In this document: one piece after another, positions 13,501 through 25,440 of the stretch
How positions within the stretch are numbered: the first letter of the stretch is position 1
Layout of the letters: each line of letters starts with the position of its first letter
Assembly: GCA_030737875.1 (NCBI GenBank)
Contig: CM060911.1
Coordinates: 54,988,001 to 55,052,000, forward strand
Reading direction: 5' to 3'
From: Allium sativum
Lineage: Eukaryota; Streptophyta; Magnoliopsida; Asparagales; Amaryllidaceae
Length of the DNA: 64,000 nucleotides
Notes under the pieces: generated by a model
Told to the model about the DNA's origin: nothing
What the model saw: only the letters and a program-made list of their open reading frames with translations
The model's database searches: none
Translations under genes and position numbers: made by a program

Positions 13501-14189
13501 GCTCTGAATAGAAATTATATCAGCTTATATTCAATATCAAATTCGGAAACCAACCAATATTGTATCGGGAATAACGATATATATATATATATATCTTCCA
13601 AATTCCTCAACAATATACGTATAATCATGGAATCCAATATCGAAATATTCCGAAGATTATTTCCATTCCAAATCCATTCCAATTTAATCATTGGAAAATT
13701 CTCGTTATTTTAAAACCATTTTCAAATCCAATTTATTTATTTCTAGAAATAATTAAATTATTATTCTAGTTAATAACTAGTTCATTTTGATAAAAATATA
13801 TTTTTACCTTTTCAAAAATGGAATTTTTCATCCAAAATCTTTCCAAATCATTTATTATGATTTTTCCAAATTTTTAATAATTTTAATATCACTCGTACAG
13901 TCGGTTTCCAATAACGGCCACCAAACTGCATCCATAGCGACCTTTCCTGAAATTGACTTGGACATATCTCCAAATCTAACTGTTAGATTTCAAATCTCTT
14001 GTATTCATTGGAAATCTCCTTTCAATACGAACCCAACGGTTCAAGTTTTAGGAGAATCCAACGTTTGGATCTCCTGTTACATCAATTTGAAGTTAATGGT
14101 AGAAATTCGCGTATGGTCGCTGCGCGGCGCGTTCTATTCATGCCATTATAATATATATAATATATATCATCGATTTCCATTCAAAACGA

Positions 14190-14635
14190 ATTTCGTAAAT
14201 TGTTTTAAATTCGTTTTAAAAACGATTTCCACTTCAATTTCGATTTCAAATCAAAATTGAATATTCCATTATAAACTCGTTTTTAATTCATTTTAAAACG
14301 ATTTCAATTTGATTTTCAAATTTAAATCAAAATTTAATATTTCATTATAAATTCGTTTTAAAACGATTTAAATTTGATTTTCAAATTTAAATCAAAATTG
14401 AATATTCCATTATAAATTCATTTTGAAACGATTTCAATTTCATTTTCAAATTTAAATCAAAATTGAATATTCCATTGTAAATTCGTTTTAAATTCATTTT
14501 AAAACGATTTCAATTCCATTTTAAAATTTAAATCAAAATTAAATATTCCATTATAAATTTGTTTTAAATTCATTTTAAAAGGATTTCAATTTCAATTTCA
14601 TTTTCAAATTTAAATCAAAATTTAATATAGCTTGT
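14190..14635. repeat. AT-rich tandem array in right LTR of LTR-A
   Basis: Counterpart of the array at 6690-7130, with the same 65-76-bp unit built on 'ccattataaattcg' and 'aaatttaaatcaaaatt'. Unit number and order differ slightly between the two LTRs, which suggests slippage or unequal exchange after insertion. Confidence 0.85.
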
Positions 14636-16947
14636 CATTATAATATTAAAATGATAATATTTTCAAAATATGTTTTGAAATCACTTTTCGATATTCATTA
14701 TAAAATGAAAAAAATCAACAGAAAATCTCGTTCGTGTTAAAATGGCGTTTAACTACTTAACACGGCTTCACATTTCAATAGTTTCTGAATATAATTTTAA
14801 ATTATTTGTTAATTCTGAACTGGAATCAGACTCAATCAATTACCATATAATTTCGGTTATATGGATTTTATACATCGTGTGTATACAACAATAATGATAA
14901 ACAATCATTAAAAATTCATACAACATCTAGAGTGCATTCTACAACTGTATAAGCATTAAAATAAATAAATAACGCTTATACGGTCTGTCAACCAACCGAT
15001 TGGCATACCACTAATTATTGGGATCAGTGTATGCCAAATATTATCCCAATACCCATGTGGGGTTTTCAAGCAACAAATACTGTTTATTATTTGTGCAGTT
15101 GGGCGATGTGTAAAAATTATCGTCCCAATCAATATCTGAAAAACTAGTGTACATTAATAAACCGTCTGGTTTGTAAATGAATATTTATTTTATTTCATGA
15201 TTATTTATATATATTTTTTATATAAATAATTTTTATATACAAGAATATCAATACCAGACAATCCAATCAAACAATCAACTGGTCTATACAAAAAAATAGT
15301 TTCGGGGGCTTCTAAGCTCCGTCTGCATCCTAGTATATATTACTGGAAAATAAATTTGAGTGTGAGAGAGTTCTCACATTCGTTTCCACTCCGCCATTCT
15401 TTAATTTCTGAATTTATGTTCTTGAATTTTAATTTGCCCCTAATTCTGATTTGCTCCGTTTCAGTTCTGGTCTGTTCAGAAGTGTAGTGCTCATCGTTGC
15501 GAATCCAATGCAACTGATTTCGTTCTATTCTGATATGGTATGAAAGAGTTATGGTATTATAAAGATTGGACATTTTAATTTATAATTAAATTAATTAATT
15601 AAAAATTTACTCAACAAATTCAATTTTAATCCCTCCTTCTTCCTTCTGCTGTAACCCAACATCGAACAAAGCTTTCCCACATCCCTTGATTTTTGCGCCG
15701 CCCAGGATGGATCTGCCGCCGATCTTAGACTTCCACCTCGACCGCCTTGGCCACCTCCGCCCACGTCCAGAAAAACTTCCAACTCGGTGAAACCCCTCTA
15801 AAGATCAGTTTGAAGACGTGAACTTCAGGGAGCGATTTCTTCCAGAATTTGCAATGGAATCTGATCACTACCGTTGGTCCTAAAGATCATAAGGAGTAGA
15901 TTGATTTTCCAATTGAATATTTCGTGGAATAGTTTGGAGATTTGGAGTTTTAAAGGGTTTAAAATCAGATCATCTCATTCATGTGTGAAGGAAAGAGCGG
16001 CTGTTGACCTTGTGAAACGCAGTTAGGGTTTTGACCCCGCAAAAATAATATATATATATATATAATTATTTTATATTATTTAATTTATTTATTTCCAAAA
16101 TTTCATGTTTATCAATACGAACTCCAAATCAAACCCAACGACTGTCGCCCCTAGCTAAATACCCCTATTCCAAACACAATGGGATATATTTCGTAAGCCA
16201 ATTCGACTATTTTGATTAGTTTTTCTTTAAATTAAAATATAAATCAATATATATTGAATTTATACGTACATTTTAATTTACCGGGGCCGCATACTGACTC
16301 CAAAAATTCCAGAATAATAAATATAGCTATGTTTTGACGATACGTTTCTAAACAAAACAAATTTCGTCGAATTTGGAGACCGTTTGAAAAATGGTCACTT
16401 TCTGGTCGATCCAATTCAAATTTAAATTACCAAACACATTTAAATTTACCGCGCTCACATATTAATTCCAAAATTAATGAAATTTGAAACCTAGCAATAA
16501 TTTGACATTCTGAGTCCGACAAAAGTGGTTTCGTCGAAAACGGAGGTCGTTTGCAAAATGGCTATTTTTAAGGGCTATATATTATATAAATTCCATAGTT
16601 ACTATTCTGAATTTTCAACTGGACATAACTTTTTATTTCCATTATGAAATCTGGATTTTTCACATTCATTAGAAAGATATTTTAAATAGATTCGTATATT
16701 TCTGGTTTTACTGAAATCTGGTTTATTTTGAATCCTGTACATTCGTTTGAAATTTATAATCGAATTTTTAAAATACCGTGCCATTTCTAACTCTATTTAT
16801 AATTATAATAAATATTTATATTCTAACTTCAATTTGCATAAATTTTTTAGTCGTTATTATTTAAAATAAATCATTTTAAATATTCAAAATTCATTAAAAT
16901 TGCCAAAATAAAAAATTTAAATTAGTTCTGAAATCCGGGTTGTTACA

Positions 16948-16952
16948 AATAT
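16948..16952. repeat. Target site duplication of LTR-A, right copy (AATAT)
   Basis: AATAT directly follows the LTR end TTGTTACA and matches 3820-3824 exactly. Confidence 0.93.
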
Positions 16953-19777
16953 ACATGCTAGCAATTTTGTGCCTTACTTGGTTGAATTTCCTGTATGAAA
17001 TTTATTTTGTTTGAAACCTGGTCTTGGTCCTCTACTTCATACTTGATCTTGGAAATTAACTTCTGACTATTTATTTGATCCATCCACCTAATTAGTTTAT
17101 TTAATAAATTTGAAAGTATTTTTTAAAATTAATTGTTATAATTTGTATTTTGTATTTTCAAATTAAGTTTTATATTCAAATTTTTTTAGATTTTCCAATT
17201 GAGTTTTGAAAATAAGCACACTATGTTTGCAATTGGATCAATATTTCGGACAAGTACCATCACCTGGATAAAAAAAATACCAGAAATGAAAAGTTGCACT
17301 ATCATTTTGTCTACTGTAGAATATTAATATCAGTTTCTATGTTCTGTTACATGACAAAACTTTTCTCTTCATAATTACCTCTACCCTGATTCACTCCTGA
17401 AACTTGATATTGTCTGTTTTCTATACTCGAAAATAGTGACAATTCTCATACATATTGTACAAATTGTTGCTTTTGTTAATTAATCAATGCCAGTTATCTA
17501 CATCCTGCTAATTTAATCTATATATATTAAATTGTTTTTAGTTTTCATTTATGCTCTTATCAGTTGCAATTGTTGTTGATAGATTAAGAAGTTTCTTGAA
17601 TACATCCTTCTAATATGTTTTAGTTTCTACTTTCATAATCATTTATTAACAGATTAGCCTAGTGTTATGTATAGAGAAAAGATGATTTAATATGTTTGTT
17701 TGCTTGCTTTTTGATTGAATTTGGTTGCTAACATTTCTACCTTTTTTAACACTTCTTTGTTTTTTAAATGTCATTAGGTGGGAGTGATAATTATCAGAAT
17801 TTAAGACAAGGGTTCTATTTGGCAGGTATGACCTTTTTTCCATTTTAATTATGTAACATATATTATGACAAAAAGTAATTAGGAGACTAACTATTTAGCG
17901 GGTTGAGTTACTAAATTTAAAAAAATGGTAGATGAGTTCGTCTGAAACAGCACAAATTTCCAGTGTTATGAAAATAGATATACAAATTATAAAATAGTGG
18001 GAAAGCTTCCATCATAAGGTGAAGTGCAGCTCCCAACATATAGCTCAAAAACTGTGGTTAGAGGTTTTACAGAATTATGCATTTATTAAAAAAAATCTTA
18101 TAGTGCACTTCAGTGCCAGTTAGATAAACAAATCTTTTTGGAGGGGTTAATGTTATTATATGAATATTGTATATTCTACCACTAAATACAAATCGTATGG
18201 TTACCTGTATTAATCATGTGTTACTAAAGGAGAAATTAAACAGTAATCTGTATTTTATAACAGCTCATTGCTCATGTTACATAGTACACAATAGTAAATA
18301 AATCATGACCCTAAAATATGGATTATAAACCCGAGCAATGAACAAGATCACTCTATGTTTTTCCTGTAGATTACTTCAACGTGCGTTGAATCGAGTTACT
18401 GCATGTTTTTGCTTTAGATTGCTTCAATATACATTGTTTGGGATTGCTGCATGATGGCCCATCGCTTTATCTAAATAACGATGATGGTAATCTTCTGCTC
18501 TGTATAATCTTCTAGCCAGAAGAATCTCCATTACAACTTTCTTTCCTTTCATTTCCCATTGCTTAGCGATTCTTTTGTCAACTAGAACAAAGAAGGCGAA
18601 AATTAATTCACTTGTTGGATATTGGAGAAAAGGATTAATGCTTCAAAAATGTAATGTTTTGATTGGTACACATTAATAAATCAATGATTCTATAAGTATT
18701 TCTCCATATATGCATTCTTTTAATTTACCACCCTATATGTTTCATGCTTAACCGATCAATGATAAAGTCACCAAGTGGCTCCTTCCGCCATATGATATAT
18801 AAAAGGTTCATAATGAATTAGGAACCATAAAAGTTTGAATGGATAACTTTACTTTTATGGTTATTAAACAATTATGGTAAAATATAAAGCCATAAATGTA
18901 AAATGTTGAACCATTTTTTAAAATTGCTTATTGTCAATTCCTTTGATTTGATTCCTAATGTAAGATACACATTCCGTTTTAATTTGTTTTAATATACATT
19001 AATCATAATATTTATTGATGATATTAAATCTTTTCTTGAGCAATTATTTTAATCAGAACTATGTAATATTATCAGCTGCAAATTCAAAATTTAACGGATG
19101 TTTATAATGCTTCAACTAAATACATGAATAAGAGAGAACCATGTAGTGTCTACCATCAGTTTACAATGGTATTAATGCATGATTTGATTTAATAATTGTA
19201 CATTGTAAATTTTTTTAAGTTCTCCCACTAAGATGATAATTTTTCTTTTTTAGTAGATTTTAATTATATGGTTGCTTATTCCTAGTTTAGATAATTATTT
19301 ACTGACTACTGACTTAAGTTTCGTATAATGAAAGATTATTGAATACATTTATACAACGAGATTTTTTTTCAAAACTATCATTAAAACAAACAAGAATATA
19401 ATATAATCACCAACTGTTTATAGATTTGACTGATCACTTTAAGATCTTATGTACATGCCAATTTTATGTACCAAACAAAGTTTAGGTACATATGTCTACT
19501 GAGTTTAACTTAGAAAAAAAATTGAGCAATGTTTTTTGAATACATTTCCGTAATGGCATATGAATATATTATTTGATTGTCCTTCGTACTAAATTTTAGA
19601 GCTTATGTCCTTTAGATTAAAACCGTTCTCAAGTTTTTCCTTCAGCCTAATTCCCATAAACTATTTTAGTTATTTAGCTACAATTGTCTAATTTTGATTT
19701 TATTATTCATTTGCAGGTAACAATAGTAATTGTTTATGGGGTATTAGTTTTATGCCGACTACCCACCTTATATAAGA
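16953..19777. other. Unique AT-rich flank between LTR-A and the Helitron
   Basis: No tandem repeats or element ends were seen. Pyrimidine-rich tracts and many stops on both strands resemble intron or intergenic DNA. The one notable item is the exon-like block at 17778-17825. Nothing else here can be supported as a gene. Confidence 0.5.
17778..17825 (+). other. Exon-like 48-bp block with AG/GT borders
   Basis: A T-rich tract ending ...gtcattag is followed by 48 bp open in one frame (reading GSDNYQNLRQGFYLA after two leading bases). Then comes a donor-like gtatga. The amino-acid mix is unlike chance translation of this AT-rich DNA. It could be an internal exon of a host gene whose other exons are elsewhere, perhaps displaced by the surrounding insertions. 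The family is not recognised. Confidence 0.3.
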
Positions 19778-19783
19778 CGAGTG

Positions 19784-19806
19784 GAAACCCGTGCGTTGCA
19801 CGGATG
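19784..19806 (-). other. Helitron 3' terminal hairpin
   Basis: On the minus strand a 6-bp stem CCGTGC/GCACGG with a 3-base loop lies just upstream of the 3' terminus. This is the structural terminator of rolling-circle transposition in Helitrons. Confidence 0.75.
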
Positions 19807-20578
19807 CATAAGATGTTGGGTGTCATAATTTGTTGAGATGATACAATTGTGTGTGTCGTGGATTGTAATAATCATATACTTAGAGTGAAAGTAATCATAT
19901 ACGGGGTGTTGTAGTTTGCACGGGAGCATAGAGTACGGGGTGTTGTAGTTTGCATTGTGTTTGTATAGATGCATGCGTGTAGTTAATTGTAGAAGTACTA
20001 AGGGAGAAAAAAGAGGAGAATAGTAGGGGTTGAACAGATGACTTGGCATAAGTTGTAGATTTAAAAGGACAAAAAATGTTTTGATGTAATAATGGACTGG
20101 GTTATAGTAGAGAAAGTGATCACATGGCAATCAAACATTGTAGCAATATAGCAGATGTATTCACATGTTTACAAATGTAACTCTTATAATCATATAAGGT
20201 GGCTAATCATATGCAGTAGGAACAACATTTTTTTTCCGATCACGATTTAATTAGCTGGAATGGTATATGTTTGATGTCAATATCTAAAGTGGTCATATTC
20301 ATAAACTGAAGTATAAATAAGTGAATGGATTAACAGAACTATAATCGTATTTGTTTATACGTTATCAGTTTTGTCGATCATTTTATTATGGGATTTAAAA
20401 AATAGGCGACATGTAATCTATGCTTTGCTTCGCACCTCATGTCATTGTTTTGCTTGTTTTAACATGAATTTGATATATTTTGATTTTGTCTACTAATTTT
20501 TTACAATTAATGTTTGGTTATCTTTATGGCACATCATAGCTCAATTTTATTATCTTACAGTTTGGTTGCTTTTTACAT

Positions 20579-21685
20579 GCTTTTTACATGCATTTGAAGA
20601 AAATGGGTGCTAATTTATTGGACATGCATATGAATTACTTCTAACTGACCTCATCTCTGTCTAAAATTAGTACCATACGTGTTAAATATTATGACTATAT
20701 TTTAGTATATATTGAAGGACTAATTAAAGCAATAGACTATGAAGATGTAAATATACAAAACCATGTCATTTATATGGTAATTCTATGATATAGCCTTATT
20801 AAAATTGGGTATTACTAACATTTACTGGTAGGACTAATTAAAGTAATGTAAATAAATGCATTTATTTTTATATGGTAATGGAATATAAACTATTAATACT
20901 CTAATTTTATATGGTATATTTTGAAAGACTATTTAAAGTAATGTCCATAAATGCAATTATTTGTAAAACTAAAGTTATAGTTGATTTCCGTAATTGCAAC
21001 AGGTCTAAAGGCTACAAACATGCAATGCCAATATTACTAACATTTACTGCTAAATTATATCACCCACTGCTATATTAAATTTTAGATGCTTTTTACATGC
21101 ATTTGAAGAAAATGGGTGCTAATTTGCTTTCTGTGCATATGAATTACTTCTAACTGACCTCATCTCTGTCTAAAATTAGTACCATACATGTTAAATATTA
21201 TGACTATATTTTAGTATATATTGAAGGACTAATTAAATCAATGTCCTTAACTGCATTTATATGTAAAATGAAATTGTATTTGATTTCCGTATTTGCAACA
21301 GGTATAAAGGCTGCAAACACGCAATAGCCTATGAAGATGTAAATATACAAAACCATGTCATTTATATGGTAATTCTATGATATAGAATTTTTAAAATTGG
21401 GTATTACTAACATTTACTGGTTGGACTAATTAAAGTAATGTAAATAAATGCATTTATTTTTATATGGTAATGGAATATAAACAATTTCACTCTAATTTTA
21501 TATGGTATATATATTTTGAAGGACTAATTAAAGTAATGTCCATAAATGCAATTATTTGTAAAACTAAAGTTATAATTGATTTCCGTAATTGCAACAGGTC
21601 TAAAGGCTACAAACATGCAATGCCAGTATTACTAACATTTACTGCTAAATTATATCACCCACTACTATATTAAATTTTAGATTGT
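20579..21685. repeat. Tandem duplication within the Helitron
   Basis: Two direct copies start 'gctttttacatgcatttgaag' at 20579 and 21088 and end with 'ctatattaaattttag'. The first copy is about 509 bp. The second is about 90 bp longer because it holds an extra block. Internal sub-blocks, such as 'aatgcatttatttttatatggtaatgg', also recur. Confidence 0.85.
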
Positions 21686-22474
21686 GAATATTGACAGTGA
21701 TTGGCTGTTATATAGAACAACGGTGCATTTGCAGAATTTTATGTTTTCATTTTAGCTATTTATTGCATGCCAGAGATGGTAGGAATGTATAACAGGAAAC
21801 AAAATTTAATTCATACAGCACATTGTGAATGAGTTCTAAAACGGTGCAGAAAAACAGTAAAAAATGAAATTTGGAAGGGAACACATGGTTCACATTTTGT
21901 ATGCATGTATGCACATCCATTTCAGCTTTATCATTTCGTGATCCAGTATATACACGACTGACATTCAGTAAATATGAGTATGTATCATAAACGGAGTACA
22001 AAAGGTATAAAGCATCATCAAAATATTGAGCTAACCACATTCTCGACGAAATTTGCACAGAAAGCAAATGTAGAGAGGAAACACATGAATATGACAGAAT
22101 TTGATACATGACATGTATATTAGAACTTATTATCAACACTTAAACATATTTTTAAGTACACGTAAAAAAGTGTAATTATCGATCACTACGTCCTTACTCC
22201 AATGTGCTGAGTGTAAGTTAAGCTGCAAATAGGAGTAAATAAGCAGTTGGTTAAAACGAATATAGTACTTATTTTAGTATTTAAAATATAAGATAAGCAG
22301 TAGATTGTATTACCGTAATTCTTTTTAATGGCCATTCAGTAGTTTGCCGTTTATACATCGCATCCTCTTCATAGGCCAGTATTGCATTATCCCAAATTTA
22401 TAATGCGAAATGAACAATGTAACATGAATTGATAATTAAATTAAAGAGTATATGAACACATTTCTCGTATTGGA

Positions 22475-22596
22475 TCATACTTCACTTCCTAGACTTGTTC
22501 TCTGTCTTGGCCATGTGCTTCTCCGAATTTGCATAGGCTGGTTTGGGTAAACTTGTTTACCCTTCAAGACATGGGTAGTTGTTATGTACTGATAAT
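22475..22596 (-). pseudogene. Terminal-exon-like part of gene fragment in Helitron
   Basis: On the minus strand an acceptor TTTCAG is followed by a frame open for about 40 codons. It includes 'DYQYITTTHVLKGKQVYPNQ' and 'PMQIRRSTWPRQRTSLGSEV', and stops at TGA (22475-22477). The upstream block 22644-22832 ends at a perfect donor GTAAGT, but joining the two does not keep this frame open, so the fragment looks broken. The family is not recognised. It is either host DNA captured by the Helitron or a decayed Helitron gene. Confidence 0.35.
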
Positions 22597-22643
22597 CTGA
22601 AATTAAATTATGTAAGCATAATCCACAAAAGATAAACACTTAC

Positions 22644-22832
22644 ATGAGTATTAAACACAATGACATTAACCCCATATTCACGTAGCAAACATACAATTTT
22701 CGAAACAATATAATCTCCATCCGCCCAAATATTTCCGTGAATGATGAGATTATTAAATATTGTTGCTGCTTGTTGTCGCGCATCGAGTACAGAGCAGATA
22801 ACCATGTTCGGGCAGAAAAGGTAATGTACCAA
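22644..22832 (-). pseudogene. Exon-like block upstream in the same Helitron fragment
   Basis: The minus-strand frame from 22832 reads 63 codons up to a donor CAT|GTAAGT at 22643-22638. It includes 'VICSVLDARQQAATIFNNLI' and 'GDYIVSKIVCLLREYGVNVI'. The hydrophobic and charged alternation looks like real protein. Upstream (about 22840-23000) lies pyrimidine-rich, leader-like DNA on the minus strand. Together with 22475-22596 this suggests a captured spliced gene fragment. No function can be assigned. Confidence 0.35.
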
Positions 22833-24327
22833 TGAGAAGATAAATGGTTGGGGTTAAGCAGAAAAATGTTGAGTGGTGTGAGCAGAATGCGTGAATTGGG
22901 TGGAGATGAGATTAAAAGAGAAGAGAAGGTCAAGTTGGGAGAAAAGGTGACAGAGGAGGTTATGTAGAATTATAGAGAACGGGTTTGTTGATGGCCCAAT
23001 TATAGTAAAAAAAAACTGACTGGTGGAACAAATTGTTGTCAATTTATGTTAATGTTAATGCATTAGTTTATTGCATATGTCATATAAGTAAATGTTCCAC
23101 TTATTTTTTCTTTAGAAAAATACCATTAATTGCTTACACAAATAAGGAATTACAAAAAATATCAAATTTAACAGATTCACCATAAAATATGCCAATTTCG
23201 AAATGTGGTGTGAATATGGAATGAAAGTATATTTTGATAACAAAGTAAAATATTGTTTTTAGGATTTCCAAATATAGGACATGTGCAGAATAGGGGTATG
23301 ACGAATATTAAATTTGAAGAAAGAACAAAACTGGTATACGAATATTAAATGAAATATTAAAGGCAGTCTTGGAAATAAATTTATGATATACGATTTATTA
23401 ATGACGTGTATGAATGAAAACTTAACTATTAAGGAGATATTGTATGAAGTCTATATGGAATGCATACTGTAGTAGTAACAGTAATAGGAAAAAAACGTAA
23501 TTTACCAAGAAATAAGAAATTGTGTAATTGTACTTAATTCATTGGTAAATGGGAACATTTAATGGAGATGGAAACGTATATGGTAAATGGGAACATTTAA
23601 TGCAAATGAAAGCATGTGTGTTAAAGTAACATAATCGTAGCAGGTGAAATTTGATGTATATATGATATAGTAACAGCCAAGGTCCATATGGTACAATTAA
23701 TTAGATGTATGAATAAGCATAATCGTGGTTGGTCCAGCATGGATGCATAAAATATTAATGTAGGAAGGATTAAAATATTCATTTCCACGATTAACACATG
23801 AATATTAACGTAGGAAGGATTAAAGAAAAAAGTTGCATCATGGATGCATAAAATATGAAAATGTAGGAAGAAGCTAACACAGTTCAAAAGTATGAAATTA
23901 TGGAGGCATTACGGATTTTGATCAAAAATAATACATGAAGAGAAAGCATTAAAAAGTGAATAAAATTGGTAAGTGGAAGACGTGGACCATAGAATACAAT
24001 TTGGCTGCTGGTATGATAATATTTCACGTCTGCAAGTATGATAAATAATAATTTATTTAGGAAGGACACTGTTAAAATGGCAATAGATTTTTATATTTAC
24101 ACAGTATAAGATAATGGTAATATGTCAATAATAGGAATGATCGGAAATGATAGGATGTGTTTAAATCAACCTATTCAATGCTAATGCAAGAATAATGCCA
24201 TGTTTATGACATGTTTATGGGATGTGTTTAAATTAGGACGTTTGTTTTTGCGGGATTAAATCTGAGCCGCTCTTTGTCTCCATGTTTGTCTCCTGGTTTG
24301 TCTTAGGGGGCAATTTTATTATATAGA

Positions 24328-25102
24328 TTATATCCCTAAATATATATACTGTCCCTTTTATCTATTAATTCACCATCCATCAATCATGTTCTTGCATGAA
24401 TTAACCTTAATTGAAAATTACTATTCAAATCATATTACATGGATTGTGAATCTGAATATATTTTTTTAGTAAAGGCACTCGATCATGCAAGCTATATTCT
24501 TTCTATGGTTCTTTGATTGATAATTTCATTATGTTTGAGTCATCAAAATTTGAATAAAAACAGACCGCCAAGTTGGAAATCAACCATTTTATTTATATTT
24601 TAGATGTGAGTGTTCCTTCTTTAATAGTTGTTGAAAAATAACTATTTTTCTCTTACTATTTTGTTATTTTTTTTCCATATATTGTTTTTCCATATGCATA
24701 TGTGTCTAATATACTATGTTTATGTTCATTAGTCTACCTATAGAAGTAAGTTCAACGTTGCATTTATCACATATCTTTATTTATTTTCTTTTTGTACTTA
24801 TGTAATCTTTATAAGTGACATGTACGTTAGATTCAACTCAGGTAAAAATCATCATACATATGGTGTACTGGTTTCTCTTTCACTTTTAAACACTAATTTA
24901 TGTTCTCATGCACTTTGTTCACTTCTTTTACTTTTATGCTGATTTATCTGGTTTATTTATATATTTATGCACGTTAATAAAGTCAAAAATTCATTACTAA
25001 AATTTTGAAGGTCTCAAATATCACTCGGGAATACTAAATCTGTGTTTTCCAATTCATGCAACAAAAGGTTTTATGAAAATATAGAACTATGGTTAAGTAT
25101 GA
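24328..25102. other. AT-rich spacer between Helitron and gag-only element
   Basis: No coding frame, repeat or element border is supported here. The sequence is AT-rich with stops in all frames. Confidence 0.5.
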
Positions 25103-25189
25103 TGATTTTATCCACTAAAAATCCTACGTATACTGTTGGATCAAATTCAAAGCTAGAGTTAATGGATCGGGTAATACAGTTAATATGTT

Positions 25190-25440
25190 TGGGTCGGTCA
25201 ATCTCAGTGTACATGGGTCGGTCAGTTCAGTTCAATTCTGGTCATTCGGTCACATTGTACACAACGGGTCGGTCGATCGATATACGTTTAATGGGTCGGT
25301 TTATTACAATGGGTCGGTCTCGGCTGTATGGGTCGGTCTGAGCGGATCGATTAGCTCCGCTAACTGGGTCGGTTGACTACATCGGGTCGGTCCTGTAAGA
25401 GGCAAACCGCGTCGGTCCATATATTCAGGAAATGGGTCGA
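25190..25440 (+). promoter_or_regulatory. GGGTCGGT motif cluster in U3
   Basis: Eight exact GGGTCGGT copies at irregular spacing of about 20-50 bp, plus near-matches. They are embedded in otherwise unrelated sequence, so this is not a simple tandem repeat. Another exact copy is near 26155 and several GGATCGGT variants follow. The right LTR keeps three exact copies at 31165-31255, with others altered at one base. An enhancer array bound by a host factor is plausible but is inference. Confidence 0.55.

Larger units (their letters stand above)
3825..16947 (-). mobile_element. LTR-A: complete non-autonomous retrotransposon with giant LTRs
   Basis: A 13.1-kb element bounded by AATAT target duplications. 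On the minus strand it reads 5'-TGTAACAACCCGG...GGGTCGTCTCA-3' for each LTR. The initiator-Met type primer-binding site is next to one LTR and the purine-rich tract next to the other. The LTRs (5633 and 6382 bp) are five to six times longer than the 1108-bp interior, which has no gag or pol. It is therefore non-autonomous and would need proteins from another element. Known large non-autonomous classes (LARDs) have long LTRs, but usually a longer interior. The retained 3' codons (see the interior entry) point to Ty3/Gypsy ancestry. That it is non-coding is seen; which helper element it used is unknown. Confidence 0.92.
10566..16947 (-). repeat. LTR-A, right LTR (5' LTR in element orientation)
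   Basis: A 6382-bp LTR, the longer of the pair, matching 3825-9457 apart from indels. It includes an extra stretch of about 813 bp (12962-13774) holding most of a roughly 140-bp tandem repeat, plus a GC-richer leader-like block at 15640-15790. The AT-rich array recurs at 14190-14630. Short open frames in it (for example 13297-13713) are AT-driven and not supported as genes. Confidence 0.9.
19778..24327 (-). mobile_element. Non-autonomous Helitron
   Basis: A 4550-bp element on the minus strand. Its 5' end starts TCTATATAATAAAATTGCC (plus 24327 downwards). Its 3' end carries the hairpin CCGTGC-AAC-GCACGG about ten bases before the terminus, the 'cccgtgcgttgcacgg' signature common to plant Helitrons. 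The flanking bases are A (19777) and T (24328), consistent with insertion between A and T without target duplication. The last four bases read CTCG rather than the canonical CTRR, so the 3' end has probably mutated. There is no long RepHel (Rep/helicase) frame. Cargo includes an internal tandem duplication and a gene-like fragment on the minus strand. Confidence 0.8.

Noticed and set aside
13297..13713. 138-codon frame on + in right LTR of LTR-A
   Set aside because: Lys/Asn/Ile/Phe-rich translation of an AT-rich 140-bp tandem repeat. Absent from the other LTR and has no protein-like motif.
15591..15782. 63-codon minus frame with Gly-rich start
   Set aside because: Lies in the GC-richer LTR leader block. 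The matching frame at about 8140-8330 in the left LTR is not conserved as protein.
17932..17997. 21-codon ORF starting MSSSETAQ
   Set aside because: Too short and without splice or context support.
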